From Achatina immaculata (lineage: Eukaryota; Mollusca; Gastropoda; Stylommatophora; Achatinidae), in NCBI GenBank assembly GCA_009760885.1, contig CM019715.1, positions 20,970,003-21,034,002 of the forward strand: DNA of 64,000 bases. Direction: 5' to 3'. The notes beneath the pieces were generated by a model. It had not been told where the DNA came from and made no database searches. It saw only the letters and a list, made by a program, of their open reading frames with translations. The translations under genes and the position numbers were made by a program. Shown here piece after piece: positions 45,661 through 57,079 of this stretch (positions within the stretch are counted from its first letter, which is position 1; each line of letters starts with the position of its first letter).

Positions 45661-45707
45661 TTAAATAGCCCAATGCGCGTGCGCCATCGATCTTCCACCC
45701 ACGTGGG
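45661..45707 (-). promoter_or_regulatory. Candidate kinin gene core promoter
   Basis: On the minus strand, upstream of the signal-peptide ATG by about 270 bp: CCCACGTGGG (E-box palindrome, 45,698-45,707), GGCGCACGCGCA (NRF1-like, 45,674-45,685) and TATTTAA (TATA-like, 45,661-45,667) in the correct order for minus-strand transcription. Start would be near 45,635, giving a 5'UTR of about 240 nt if unspliced. Pattern-based only. Confidence 0.45.
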
Positions 45708-45989
45708 AGACAAGACAACGGAGTAACTATACACATCCCCAAACAGCTGTAATGTCCTAAGCTTTATTTTTCTCTTTATACAGGTAAAATGATAGTAAAA
45801 CCAACTGCTCATCACTGACAAATGTACAAATTAATTGCGGTGTGCGGAATAAAGAAAACACAAAGTTGTCAACATAATTGTAGCTCGTAAAAAGCTAGAA
45901 AAGGCAAGAAACGTTACAACTTTCATAAAAAATTAAGTTTGTCTCAGCTCATTTTAGTTTGTTTCCATTAATAGATCAAAATAGATCAG

Positions 45990-46160
45990 CTTCATTACAA
46001 CTGATGAACAGAAAGTTACATTAAAACTGATGAGTACAAAGATTAGAACTAATGAGCAAAAAGTTAGATTAGAACTGAAGAGTACAAAGATTAGAACTGA
46101 TGAGCAAAAAGTTAAATTAGAACTGATGAGTAGAAAGTTAGATTAGAATTGATGAGTAAA
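45990..46160. repeat. Degenerate ~22-bp repeat, about 7 copies
   Basis: Units around AGAACTGATGAGTACAAAG with TTAGATT links. Confidence 0.85.
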
Positions 46161-46179
46161 AGACGCTATGTAACCGTCA

Positions 46180-46385
46180 GTATGATATTCTGTTTGACTG
46201 TGTGACCGCCTGTATGATCGTCTGTGTGACTATTTGTCTGACCGTCTGTATGATTGTTTGTGTCACCGTCTGTATGATCGTCTTGTGTGATCGCCTGTAT
46301 GATCGTTTGTGTGTCTGTTTGTGTGACCTTTTGTGTGACTGTTTGTGTTATCGTCTGTATGATCGTCTGTGATGACCGCAAGAAA
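46180..46385. repeat. ~26-bp GTGTGACCGTCTGTATGATC repeat, about 8 copies
   Basis: Loose tandem units; a 14-bp half-unit periodicity is visible (TGTATGATCGT / TGTGTGAC). Confidence 0.85.
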
Positions 46386-46469
46386 TACAAGTTCACAGTT
46401 ACAGTTAAAGTGTAAAATATTTATTTGTATCTGCTTGTAAATAAGTATCCAAGAATATAGTGGGCCCCA

Positions 46470-46609
46470 CGTGTGCCCTGATTGTGAGAAATCTATTGAG
46501 CATCAACTATGCCCTGACTGTGAGAAATCTATTAGGCATAAACTATGCCCTGACTGTGATAAATCTATTGGGCATAAACTATGCCCTGACTGTGAGAAAT
46601 CTCTCTCTC
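46470..46609. repeat. 36-bp minisatellite, left part
   Basis: Units of GCCCTGACTGTGAGAAATCT plus ATTGGGCATAAACTAT, about 4 copies. Continues at 49,801-49,930 on the other side of the retrotransposon. Confidence 0.95.
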
Positions 46610-46627
46610 TCTCTCTCTCTCTGAACC

Positions 46628-47080
46628 TTAAGTGCCCAGGGCACATGGGGCTTCCGCAAGGGTTTTCCACAAATGCCTGTCCTTCGCCTTTTTTTCTGCT
46701 CTTGCCCAGGTGAGCCCTCTATTGCTCAACATCCTTTCTGTTGTTCTTCTCCATGTCTCTTTTGGTCTACCCTTACTTCTGTTCCCCTGTGGTGTCCATC
46801 TTAGTGCTATTTTTGGTAGTGAGTTGTCAGTCATTCGGAGCACATGTCCCAACCATCGCCAGCGTCTTTCCTCAATAATTGTTGTCAGTGGTTTCATCTG
46901 CATTTCTGCTAATAAGATGTTATTTCTTATGGTGTTTGGCCAAAATATTTTTCTAATTCTTCGTAAACATTTAGTCTGGAAAGAATTCAACTTGTTTTCT
47001 ATGGTTTTGGTGATTTTCCAGCATTCACTTCCATAGAGTAGTACACTTAGAAAATTACTCTTAAATATCCTGATTTTCAT
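46628..47080 (-). pseudogene. Retrotransposon RT thumb and C-terminal tail
   Basis: Reads SVLLYGSECWKITKTIENKL, FQTKCLRRIRKIFWPNT, RRWRWLGHVLRMTDNSLPKI, GRPKETWRRTTERMLSNRGL and ends AEAPCALGT and a stop. The stop lies in the GCCCTGGGCACTTAAGG motif whose relatives are amplified at 17 kb. Confidence 0.92.
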
Positions 47081-47660
47081 ATTTATCCTTAGTTTTTAAA
47101 AATTTCCATATAGTCTGCAGCATTGCAAAAGCCTGGTTTGCTCTAGTAAGTCTGCTGTTGATGTCCTCTGTGCTGTCTCCATTTTCTACTACTCTGCTGC
47201 CAAGGTATACAAATTCGTTGACCTCCTCCACTAACTTGTTATCTACTCTGAGTACATTTCTGTTGTTCACATTTTGCTTCATTAACTTTGTCTTTCCTAC
47301 GTTGATCTTTAGTCCTATGTTTTTTGCATTCTGAGTTAGCTTGTTTATTTTATCTTGCATATCTTTGTGACTGCTTGATAATAGACAAATGTCGTCCGCA
47401 AAGTCAAGGTCCTCCAGCACTGTGTCAAGGGTCCATTGTAATCCTCTGCGTTTGTCTGATGTTGCCTCCTTCATTAACCAGTCTACTGCCAAGATAAATA
47501 ATGTTGGTGATAGTACACATCCCTGTTTCACTCCTGTTTGTACCCTAAAGCTGCTGGAGGTATGTTCTCCACAGATAACTTTGCACTGAAAACCCTCGTA
47601 TAGGGCTTTGATTACATTAACTATTTTATGGGGAGGCCATGCCATCTTAGGATTTTCCAC
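47061..47660 (-). pseudogene. Retrotransposon reverse transcriptase, palm part
   Basis: Continues RT: KIVNVIKALYEGFQCKV, TGVKQGCVLSPTLFILAVDW (motif B), LEDLDFADDICLLSS (motif C, FADD), IGLKINVGKTKLM, and VYLGSRVVENGDSTEDINSR (thumb). A third shift near 47,065 ends it. Confidence 0.92.
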
Positions 47661-48847
47661 AGTGCATCTCTGTTGACACTGTCAAAGGCTTTCTCAAAAT
47701 CTATGAATAATGCATATGTTGTGCTATGCCACTCATTTGCCTGTTCTAATATTTGTCTAAGTACAAATATGTGGTCTATGCATGATCTTCCTTTCCTAAA
47801 TCCTGCCTGCTCTTTCCGAAGTTTTTCCTCAAGTGTTGGTACAATTCTGTTGATGATTATTCTGCAAAATATTTTACTGGTGAGTGGCAGTAGGGTAATG
47901 CCTCTCCAGTTCCCGCAATCTCTGAGGTCACCCTTCTTTGGTAGTTTTACTATAAGCCCAGTTTTCCACTCCTCTGGAGCTTTTTCTAGATCCCAAATTT
48001 GTTGTAATATCCGGCAAAGTTGTTTTGGTGTTTCTGTTTCTTCTGCTTTCAACATCTCAGCAGTCACTTCATCTTCACCTGGTGCCCTGTCTGATTTTAG
48101 CTTCTTTGTCGCCTCCTTTATTTCATTTATTGTTATTGGTCCTGTATTGATGTTTAGTTCTGTTTTTGCTTCAGGTATGTCTATTGTTTGTGCTGCTTGT
48201 GTTCTGTTTAGTAGGGTGTTAAAGTGTTCCCTCCATCTTTCAATTTTTTCTCTTTCTCCACTGACCAGTTGTCCATTTTGTGTTCTTACTGCACTTTCAC
48301 ATCTTGTGTTGAAGTTACCTGTCATCTGCTTTGTGATTTTATATATGGTTTTCATGTCATTTGTATATGCTGCTTTCTCTGCTGTTTCTGCTAAGTTGTC
48401 ATAATATTGACATTTATCTTGACGGCATGATTCCTTCATTTCTTTGTCTTTTTGTGCATAATTACTTAAAACTCGTTCTTTAAGCAGTTGTGATTTGGTG
48501 TTCAGTAATTTTTTCTTGATTTCTTTTCTTTGCTCTATCTTTTCACATGTGGTCTCGCTTATCCATTCCTCTTTTCTCCTTTTCCGATATCCCAGCACCT
48601 CTTTTGCTGTTTCCTGTAGTGTTTTATTGAAATCTAATATGGACATTTCTGCTTCGTCTTGTAGGACACTGAAGCGGTTCTTAAGTACTATTGAGAATTC
48701 ATTTCTTGTTTGCTGGTCTATCAGTTTTCTTGTATCAAAATGTATCTTTCTGTGTTCTCCGATTTTGGCTTTCCTTAATTTTAGTTTTATTTTTGCTACC
48801 AGAAGGTTGTGATCACTTCCTACATCTGTTCCTTTCCTTGCTCGCAC
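47621..48847 (-). pseudogene. Retrotransposon reverse transcriptase, N-terminal and finger/palm part
   Basis: A 408-codon frame that opens with the end of the endonuclease (GTDVGSDHNLLVAKIKLK). It continues through a linker into RT: KLKSDRAPGEDEVTAEMLK, GLIVKLPKKGDLRDCGNWRG, EEKLRKEQAGFRKGRSCIDH and YALFIDFEKAFDSVNRDALW (motif A Asp). It stops at HGLPIK by a one-base shift. The frame's apparent first residue is not an ATG, confirming it is a continuation. Confidence 0.92.
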
Positions 48848-48911
48848 ATCTTGTAGTGACCGTTTCCACTTGTTGTTTATTAGTATGTGATCGATTTGGT
48901 TTTCTGTGGCT

Positions 48912-49607
48912 TTATCTGGTGACCTCCAAAGTCACCTTATGGATGTTTTTGTGTTGGAAAATTGTCCCTCCGATGGTCATCATGTTTTCTTCACAGAAAC
49001 TGCACAGTCTTTCTCCATTTTCATTTATTTCTCCGATTCCTTCTCTTCCCATGATTCTTCTTCTATCTTCATTTCCTTCACCTACTTTTGCATTGAAGTC
49101 GCCCAAGATGAGTAGCATATCATGCTTGGGTATTGTTTCCACTGTTGCTTGGAGGCTGTTGTAAAAATCTTCTTTTAATTCCTCTTCAGCTGCTTCTGTT
49201 GGTGCATAACAAACTATAATAGACAGCTTCGTGAATCTTGAGTTGAACCGTGCATATAATAATCTCTCATTTATTGGGGTCCATTTCAGCAATGCTCTTG
49301 ATGCTTCTTTTGTTATAATCAATGCTACTCCTCCTTCGTGAAGATCTTCTTTACCTGACCATATTATTGTATCTTCTGTGTGCTGTGTTGTTAATTTCCT
49401 TCTGCCTTGTCCTGTCCATCTTGCTTCTTGTATTCCTAGTATGTCTAGTTTGTATCTGTGCATTTCCTTGATGGTTTGTGCTAGTTTTCCAGTCTGGTTT
49501 AGTGTTTGTACATTCCAGCTGCCTATTTGCATCTTGTGTTTAGGTTCCAGGAGGTCTGCAGTCGGGCTGGGGACTTCCAGTGGCTGGCTTTCATCCAAAA
49601 CCTTCAT
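48912..49607 (-). pseudogene. Retrotransposon endonuclease domain
   Basis: A 231-codon frame with the endonuclease/exonuclease/phosphatase motifs in order: MQIGSWNVQTL, LDILGIQEARWTGQG (catalytic Glu), IIVCYAPTEAAEEE, LLILGDFNAKVGEG (Asp/Asn). The last motif, SDHNLL, is in the next frame because one extra T near 48,937 (GACTTTGG for GACTTGG) causes a shift and stop. In life the domain nicks target DNA to prime reverse transcription. Confidence 0.9.
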
Positions 49608-49800
49608 GGGCTCAGTTTCCTGATACGCATTTCTCCTTCCACCTGCATTTGTTTTTTCCCTTGCTTCGGTTTCTGTAGCAGTCTGATAGTTTTTTTTTTA
49701 CCAGATAGGGTTGCTGGCCCTATGCTGAACCCTCCTTAGTCGCCTTTTACAATCATGCGTGATAGGGTACAGTGGTCCTATTCTTTGCAGATCCCGGGTA

Positions 49801-49930
49801 CCACACGGGCGTGAGAAATCTATTGGGCATAAACTATGTCCTGACTGTGAGAAATCTATTGGGCATAAACTATGCCCTGACTGTGAGAAATCTATTGGGC
49901 ATAAACTATGCCCTGACTGTGAGAAACTGA
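49801..49930. repeat. 36-bp minisatellite, right part
   Basis: Three further units of the 46.47 kb array after the 5' end of the retrotransposon. Confidence 0.95.
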
Positions 49931-50425
49931 CTATGGCTGGTGAAAAAAAAAAACTACATGTGTAAGAAAACCCAAGAAACCGAGGTATCAGTCTGATACT
50001 AATGCAACTGACAGCACGACACAAGTTACCTCACTTCATTCCTCTTGTTAATAATTTGCCACAACAGCCTTACCAAACATGTAATTATCGACCTGGTGTA
50101 GTCGAGAATTCTTGCATTGCAGTTCGCAGGTAGGGCATCGTTCCAACTTCAAGTTGGGTTTGGGACATAATGGGGCAAAAGATTAAGCTACATGTTCGTA
50201 TAATTGTCGGACATGCTGACCAACTATTCTAAGTTAAAAAAACGGGACACTCATTGAAGAGGTTTTGCTGTGGGTGAGGGGGGAGGAGAGCTGAGGAAGG
50301 GGGAGGGAAGGGAGATGAGGAAATGGAAAAGTGGAGGGGGGCAGGGTAGTTAAACAGTTACATTTAAATTTTGATCCAAATTTTAAATCAAAAGACAATT
50401 TATAACTTTACCTAAAAGGATACCA
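49931..50425. other. Unassigned spacer
   Basis: Includes a G-rich tract (50,270-50,345). No gene recognised. Confidence 0.5.
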
Positions 50426-50427
50426 AT

Positions 50428-50705
50428 CAGGCCTACTTGTTGTACATATAAACGTACCAATCAGGCCTTCCAGCCAGGCCTACTTGTTGTATATATAAAC
50501 GTACCAATCAGGCCTACTTGTTGTATATATAAACGTACCAATCAGGCCTACTTGTTTACATATAAACGTACCAATCAGGCCTACTTGTTTACATATAAAC
50601 GTACCAATCAGGCCTACTTGTTGTATATATAAACGTACCAATCAGGCCTTCCAGCCAGGCCTACTTGTTGTACATATAAACGTACCAGTCAGGCCTACTT
50701 ATTGT
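50428..50705. repeat. 34-bp minisatellite, about 7 copies
   Basis: Units of AAACGTACCAATCAGGCCTA plus CTTGTTGTATATAT. Two units carry an extra TTCCAGCCAGGCC insertion, spaced by five simple units. Confidence 0.95.
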
Positions 50706-51378
50706 ACTTCTGTACATGGTGAATTTTCTTCAAAATGACATTTACACTGAGAAAAATTTTTTTTAAATTCTGGGTATTTTTTAACATGCGGAAATCAAAG
50801 ATGAGAATACGGGACAATATAGGACGCATGTTTAAAAATAGAGGACATTTAGAGGCCCCGCTGAAGTAATAAATCCTTTGACAAGTCCTTAAAATACGGG
50901 ACTGTCCCGATTTTATATTCGAAACATCAGGAACAATATAAGAATGAAAAAATGACAAACAGTCATTTAGCATGTAATTCATTTGAAAAAGAAAAACGAA
51001 ATGCAAAATTTATAAAGAAGAAGAAGACGATAAGGGGGAAAAAATAACGATAAGCTTAAATACAACAAATGAGCAGATCGTATGCAGATGAAAACAATCA
51101 AATTAATGTGGGGAAGAGCACATGATGATGATAACCCCTTGAACTTATATTTGCCTTTTTCGCGCGTTTTGCTCATCTTTGAATGATTTAGAAACGAGGC
51201 CAAAGGCTAATGTTCATGTTTACTGGAGAAGTAAGGGGGAGACAAATTCAGAATGGAAGGTGGGTTGTGAAAGAGTTAAATGTATCCTTGGGTGGTAGTG
51301 ACACATGTCACTCTTCAGATTGACATTGGCAGAAGATGATAAGTGAAGAAAGCACAGTGGAAGCCGGCTGGAAGATGG
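50706..51378. other. Unassigned spacer
   Basis: AT-rich; no recognised gene. Confidence 0.5.
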
Positions 51379-51379
51379 A

Positions 51380-51625
51380 GATTGTTTGCTGGTCCCACAC
51401 TTTTTCTTCTTCTGCGTTCGAGTTTGTTGGTCACATCAGATCCAGATCCCTGTCGACTTGGCAAAGCTCGCAATCCTCTCCAGATTCTGATAGGAGCCCT
51501 AAAGCTTTTTGCCCAAGCTTGTGTCATCTGACCATGTCTCTCGTCTCAGGTCCGCATGGTTTGGGCACTCTTGAAGGATATGTTCTAGAGTCTGGACTCC
51601 ACTGTGAGTGTCCATATGAGACATT
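51380..51625 (-). pseudogene. LINE 3' tail with (GAA)-type end
   Basis: The minus strand reads QTLEHILQECPNHADLRRET then W; better preserved than the relatives at 1.49 and 20.2 kb. Followed by AGAAGAAGAAAAAG. Confidence 0.75.
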
Positions 51626-51639
51626 TTGAGTCCCACACT

Positions 51640-52272
51640 GACTCACTGACTCTAGGGAATCACAAGCGATGTTTGCTGGTCCAGCACACTGACTCAGTGA
51701 CGCCAGGAAATCACAAGCGATGTTTGTTGGTCCTATACTGACTCACTGGTTCCAGGGAATTACAAGCGATGTTTGCTGGTCCTATACTGACTCACTGGTT
51801 CCAGGGAATTACAAGCTATGTTTGCTGGTCCTATACTGACTCACTGGTTCCAGGGAATTACAAGCTATATTTGCTGGTCCTATACTGACTCACTGGTTCC
51901 AGGGAATTACAAGCTATATTTGCTGGTCCTATACTGACTCACTGGTTCCAGGGAATTACAAGCTATGTTTGCTGGTCCTATACTGACTCACTGACTCCAG
52001 GGAGTCATAAGCTATCTTCTGGTTCCAGGGAATTACAAGCTATGTTTGCTGGTCCTATACTGACTCACTGGTTCCAGGGAATTACAAGCTATGTTTGCTG
52101 GTCCTATACTGACTCACTGGTTCCAGGGAATCACAAGCGACGTTTGCTGGTCCTATACTGACTCACTGACTCCAGGGAGTCATAAGCTATCTTCTGGTTC
52201 CAAGGAATCACAAGCGACGTTTGCTGGTCCTATACTGACTCACTGACTCCAAGGAGTCACAAGCTATCTTCT
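51640..52272. repeat. 49-bp minisatellite, about 12 copies
   Basis: Units of ACTGACTCACTGGTTCCAGG, GAATTACAAGCTATG and TTTGCTGGTCCTAT. Some units are fused or shortened (near 52,010 and 52,190). Confidence 0.95.
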
Positions 52273-52479
52273 TTCAGCAGCTTCACCTGACAAGGAAGGT
52301 GGAGGTAACTGAAGATGACCGCCCTCGCTGAGATTTTTTTCCAGCGCCCTCGTGCGACCGGTGCTGAACTGGCCAGAAGTAAACCTTGACCTAGCTGTAG
52401 TACCCAGCACGTGACAGAAGTGATCTTTTCTCGTCACTCCTACGATTTCATTTACCTCCCACAACTCACTTGACCCTCC

Positions 52480-52768
52480 GCTTTATGTCCTCACTTGATC
52501 CTCCGGTTTATGTCCTCACTTGATCCTTCTCTTGTGTCTTCACTTGATCCACCGCTTTATGTCCTCACTTGATCCTTCCCTTGTGTCTTCACTTGATCCT
52601 CCGCTTTATGTCCTCACTTGATCCTCCGCTTTATGTCCTCACTCGATCCACCGCTTTATGTCCTCACTTGATCCACCGCTTTATGTCCTCACTTGATCCT
52701 TCCCTTGTGTCTTCACTTGATCCACCGCTTTATGTTACCACCTGATTCACTGCTTTATGTCCTCAAGC
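52480..52768. repeat. 25-bp minisatellite, about 11 copies
   Basis: Units of CCTCACTTGATCCTCCGCTT plus TATGT, alternating with TTCCCTTGTGTCTT variants. Confidence 0.95.
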
Positions 52769-53027
52769 CAGCAACAGTGTTTCCATTTATTTCTGAACGC
52801 GTATGAAAATTCCATGATAAATCTGTTTCCCCAGTCTCGTATTTTCATCACCAGAAAAGGGCGGCTGGGGGTGGGTGGGTGGGTTGGGAAGACGACTTAC
52901 ATTTGTCAGTAGTTCCAAATTCTTTCAGTTTAGTAGAAATGTAATGAAGCATTGTGTGTAATGTAGCTTTACATGTAACAGAAATACGTGTAACAGATAA
53001 GACCTAATGAAAATGAAGAGAATATAC

Positions 53028-53786
53028 CCACACAGAGAGCACATTATACAACACAATATCCATAACAAAGAACACATTTTACAACACAATATCCATAACA
53101 AAGAACACATTTTACAACACAATATCCATAACAAAGAACACATTTTACAACACAATATCCATAACAAAGAACACATTTTACAACACAATATCCATAACAA
53201 AGAACACATTATGAAACACAATATCCTCAACAAAGAAAACAATATACAACACAATATCCATAACAAAGAACACATTTTACAACACAATATCCATAACAGA
53301 GAGCACATTATACAACACAATATCCATAACAAAGAACACATTTTACAACACAATATCCATAACAGAGAGCACATTATACAACACAATATCCATAACAGAG
53401 AACACATTTTACAACACAATGTCCATAACAGAGAGCACATTTTACAACACAATATCCATAACAAAGAACACATTATAAAACACAATATCCATAACAAAGA
53501 ACACATTATAAAACACAATATCCTCAACAAAGAAAACAATATACAACACAATATCCATAACAAAGAACACATTATAAAACACAATATCCTCAACAAAGAA
53601 AACAATATACAACATAATAACTATAACAAAGAACACATTATACAACACAATATCCATAACAAAGAAAACAATGTGCAGCTCAATATCCATAACAAAGAAC
53701 ACATTATACAACACAATATACATAACACAGAACACATTATACAACACAATATCCATAACAAAAGACACATTATATAACACAATATA
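53028..53786. repeat. 33-bp minisatellite, left part, about 23 copies
   Basis: Units of ACAATATCCATAACAAAGAA plus CACATTTTACAAC. 33 = 3 x 11 keeps frames open on both strands (NIHNKEHILQH). Interrupted at a TA by the Tc1-like element. Confidence 0.97.
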
Positions 53787-55318
53787 TACTCACGGAAAAA
53801 AGTAAGTGTGCAATGCTTTAAAAAGCACAATGAACGTGCTCAGGTGACGACTGAAATAAAATTTGGCACACATTATGTTTGATTATCCAATAACAGATAA
53901 AATGATAACTTTCAGTCCAGTCACATGTCACAAAAAAGTATAAAAAAAAGCTCACCTAATGTGGCTCACCACCCAAAGAACAGAAAATCAAGGTTTCAAT
54001 ATCGTGTGTGTCCTCCTCGGGCAGTTATCACTGCTTGACACCGCCTTCTCATCGAACCAATGACACGTTGTATCAGTTGTTGAGACATGTTATTCCATTC
54101 TTCTTGCAACGCTTGGGCCAATTCTTGGTGGTTTCCAGGATGATTGTGTCGTCTTCGCAACCTGCCGTCCAGTTCATCACAAATGTGCTCGACAGGTGAC
54201 AGGTCTGGTGAAACTGCTGGCCGTGGCAAGACAGTAATCTGATGCTGTTGAAAGTAGTCCCTGACCACACGTGCGACATGTGGACGAGCGTTATCCTGCT
54301 GTAGTATCAGGTCGTGTCCATTAGCATCCAGAAAAGGCATTACGTGGCGTGTAATGATTTCTTACCCTATATCGTAAACCTGTAAGATTGCCATTGAGGA
54401 AGACTAGGTTTGTTCGGCCAGCATAGGAAATTCCTCCCCATACCATTACACTGCCTCCTCTTCTCCTATCCACCTCTAGCACACAGTTATTCGCAAAGCG
54501 TTCTCCTTTTCGCCTGTACACTAAAGCACGCCCATCATGGCCTCGCAGACAGAATCTGGACTCATCAGTGAATAGGATACGTCTCCATTGATGATAAGGC
54601 CATGCCACATGGTGCCTGGCCCAGTTCAAGCGAGTTTGTCTGTGGCGAACTGTCAGTAGTGGTCTAACTGCAGGCCTATGAGGTAAGAGATTTACCTCTC
54701 TGAGTCTGTTCCTCACTGTCCTTCCCGACACACGTCTTACACCTGGAATGTTGCAGGCAGTCCATGTTGCCTGGAGAAATCTGTTACGAAGGTGCATGAG
54801 GTGGATGTAGCGGTCTTGTGCACGAGTGGTAACTCTTGGTCTGCCGCTTCTATGGAGGTCAGCAACGGAACCATTTTGGTTAAAACGACTTTGAAGGCTT
54901 GATATTGTGTTTCTGTGAACATTAAAATATCGAGATACTGCTGCTGCTGCTGCTGCTGTTGATCCAGCAATTAACATCCCAATAGCTATTTCTCGCTGAT
55001 GTTCATTCAATCTTTGCATGATGAAAAAAAGATGTTTATGTTGGAATTCCACTATTTCTTTCTTCAACGATTACATCTGAGAACAGAATTACACACATAC
55101 CCTCATTTTATCCGTGGTCAGTAACCAATCATGGATCACGCACGTGATTTCACTGGAGCTGTGGTTATCTCCCCATGAATAGTGTGATAAACTTCGTGCA
55201 GCACGGAGAAATGGACAACACTCAGACAAAACTTCGTGCCAAATCTGATTTCATTTCACTCATGACAGCGTGATTGATAAGCTTGACACCACTGCACAGT
55301 TACTTTTTTCAGTGAGTA
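53787..55318 (-). mobile_element. Tc1/mariner-type DNA transposon
   Basis: About 1.53 kb between imperfect terminal inverted repeats of about 25 bp (left TACTCACGGAAAAAAGTAAG; right complement TACTCACTGAAAAAAGTAAC), flanked by TA on both sides as expected for Tc1/mariner. It sits within the 33-bp minisatellite: the unit sequence resumes (CATAACAAAG) right after the right TA. It encodes one frame-broken transposase. Confidence 0.92.
53996..55067 (-). pseudogene. Tc1-like transposase, frameshifted
   Basis: Two frames. 54,321-55,067 carries the DNA-binding N-terminus (RYFNVHRNTISSLQSRF; SGRPRVTT hook; a second helix-turn-helix SGRTVRNRLRE) and the first catalytic Asp in RRILFTDESRF, plus GGSVMVWGGIS. 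53,996-54,340 carries the second Asp (LILQQDNARPHVA) and third acidic residue (AVSPDLSPVEHICDELD), a DD34E-type spacing. A one-base shift near 54,360 breaks the frame. A (GCA)n run makes six Ala near residue 40. The C-terminus ends at a natural-looking stop, with a total near the ~340 residues usual for Tc1. Confidence 0.93.
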
Positions 55319-55336
55319 TACATAACAAAGACCACA

Positions 55337-56445
55337 ATATCAGCCAGTAGGTCATTTGCATATCGCTTGCAGAACTTTGCCTCCCTAACAGCACTCCTGT
55401 AGGCCATTAGGTTGTAAACAAGATGCGCTGCTGCTGGTGCATCCATTTGCAGGTAATCAACGATGTTCTGCAGCAATATTCGCCTTGGTCTTCCTCTCTT
55501 TTTCACATTATGTACCCTTCCAATACTGTCTTCTCTAAATTATTATGACGTTATATATGTCCAAAATATTTAAGTTTTCTCTGTTTAATCTTCCTTACTA
55601 GCCAACCTTCTTCAATATTAAGTTCTTATAGTATGGATATATTTGTTCCTTTTTGTGTCCATGATATTTGAAGAACTCTTCTATAACATTTATATTCAAA
55701 GCATTTATGCATTTCTCAGCTGTTTTGTTACGTGTCCAGGTCTCACAGACTTATGTTGCCATGGGAAAGATGTATGCTCCTAAATATCTTTTTTTTTCTG
55801 TAATTCTATCACTTTTTTTTTTTGGTTGTTTTATTTTTTGAAAAGCAATAGACGTTCTCCTTTTAATATCCCTCACTGTATCTCCATTATTAGTTAGTGG
55901 TGATCCAAGATATTCAAAACTCTCCACTTCTTCCAATTTTTCCTCATTGATACATATTTCAGCTGCCTTATTTGTTTTATCAGTTGTCATAAATTTAGTT
56001 TTCTTCACATTAAGATAAAGGTTTTGCTCTTCACTATTCTTACAGACTGACATAATTAATTTTTCCATTCCTTTTTATGTTGTGGACAGTAATGCTGTGT
56101 CATCAGCATATCTAATCTCTGGTATTTCATAACCTACAATTGTTATGGCATCATAATATTCTTTGTCTAAATCTTCTCTAACATTTCTCATTATATTTTC
56201 AGCATACAAGTTAAATAAGTAAGGCGACAATATGCACCCCTGACGGATCCCTTGTTTTATGTCAAACCAAGTTGTTGTTTCACCATTTATTCTTACTACT
56301 GCTTGTTGGCCTAGATACAGCAGTGATAATAATTGTATGAAATGTGTTGGAAATTCCATTTTTTTCCATCATTTCCCAAAGTTTCTGGTGTTGTACACAA
56401 TCAAATGCCTTTGAGTAGTCTATAAAAGATAAATATAGATTCACA
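55337..56445 (-). pseudogene. 5'-truncated LINE inserted in the 33-bp minisatellite
   Basis: From high to low coordinates: FIDYSKAFDCVQH (RT motif A, near 56,410), FDIKQGIRQGCILSPYLFNL (motif B), PEIRYADDTALLSTT (motif C, YADD), LYLNVKKTKFMTTDKTNKAA, FEYLGSPLTNNGDTVRDIKR (thumb), then the MKKRGRPRRILLQNIVDYLQ tail and REAKFCKRYANDL. Frames are broken at about 56,070 and by poly-T at 55,791-55,822. Same family as 13.3 and 26.2 kb. Minisatellite units flank it on the right (56,470 on), so it too landed in the array. Confidence 0.88.
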
Positions 56446-56469
56446 TTTAATTCGAATTATTAATCTTAT

Positions 56470-56785
56470 GTTGAAAACCACATTATACAACACAGAAAAC
56501 ACGATATACAAAACAAAGAGTACACATTGTACAGCACATAGAACACAATATGCAACACAAAAACATATTATACAACACAGAAAACACAGTATATAACACA
56601 GAAAACACATTATACAACACATAAGACAGTATATAACACAGAAAAAACAATACACACTACAGAAAACACAATATACAACACAGAAAACACAATATACAAC
56701 ACAGAAAACACAATATACAACACAGAAAACACAATATACAACACAGAAAACACATTATACAACACAGAAAACACAAACTTATTTT
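56470..56785. repeat. CACAGAAAACACAATATACAA array (right part)
   Basis: About 14 units of roughly 20 bp (AACACAGAAAACACAATATA). Shares the ACAATAT/AACACA vocabulary with the 33-bp array at 53.0 kb and is probably its diverged continuation beyond the two inserted elements. Confidence 0.85.
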
Positions 56786-56789
56786 TACC

Positions 56790-57078
56790 TTAAATGGCAC
56801 ATTCTCGGTCTAAATAGCACTTGTCCAGGTCGCGCTGGCTTCTCGGTAACAAAGGAAGCCATTTTTCTGTGGAATCAGACAGTCTGATTTGTCAACATTG
56901 ACATGTTCTTTGTTCTTTTCCCCCGCTTTGTTTGTTCCCCAGCTGGTGCCATAAAGTGTAGAGGGAGAGGATGTATTGTATTTTATTTTTGAGGTGCTGA
57001 AGATGCAGTTGCATGTAGCAGCTAGCGACCCACAGATGAGTGTTTTGGGAGTGAAGACGCTGCGTATTGTTAATCAGC
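56790..57078. other. Unassigned spacer
   Basis: No recognised feature. Confidence 0.5.
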
Positions 57079-57079
57079 G

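Larger units (their letters stand above)
46599..49811 (-). mobile_element. Near full-length RTE-like non-LTR retrotransposon
   Basis: About 3.2 kb on the minus strand with apurinic-type endonuclease, reverse transcriptase, C-terminal tail and a 3' (GA)n run. It is inserted in a 36-bp minisatellite, and GTGAGAAATCT is found at both edges and once in the intact unit, consistent with a target-site duplication of about 9-11 bp. The 5' end begins CGCCCGTGTGGTACCCGG. Three frame breaks (near 48,940, 47,630 and 47,065) inactivate it, but the overall preservation suggests a fairly young insertion. RTE-like placement rests on size, lack of RNase H and the tail type. Confidence 0.9.

Noticed and set aside
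47628..48812. Plus-strand frames of 258 and 105 codons with hydrophobic composition
   Set aside because: Antisense shadows of the retrotransposon reverse transcriptase.
53007..53777. 256-codon HNIHNKEHI repeat protein
   Set aside because: A 33-bp array read in frame; the opposite strand is equally open and the array is interrupted by transposons.
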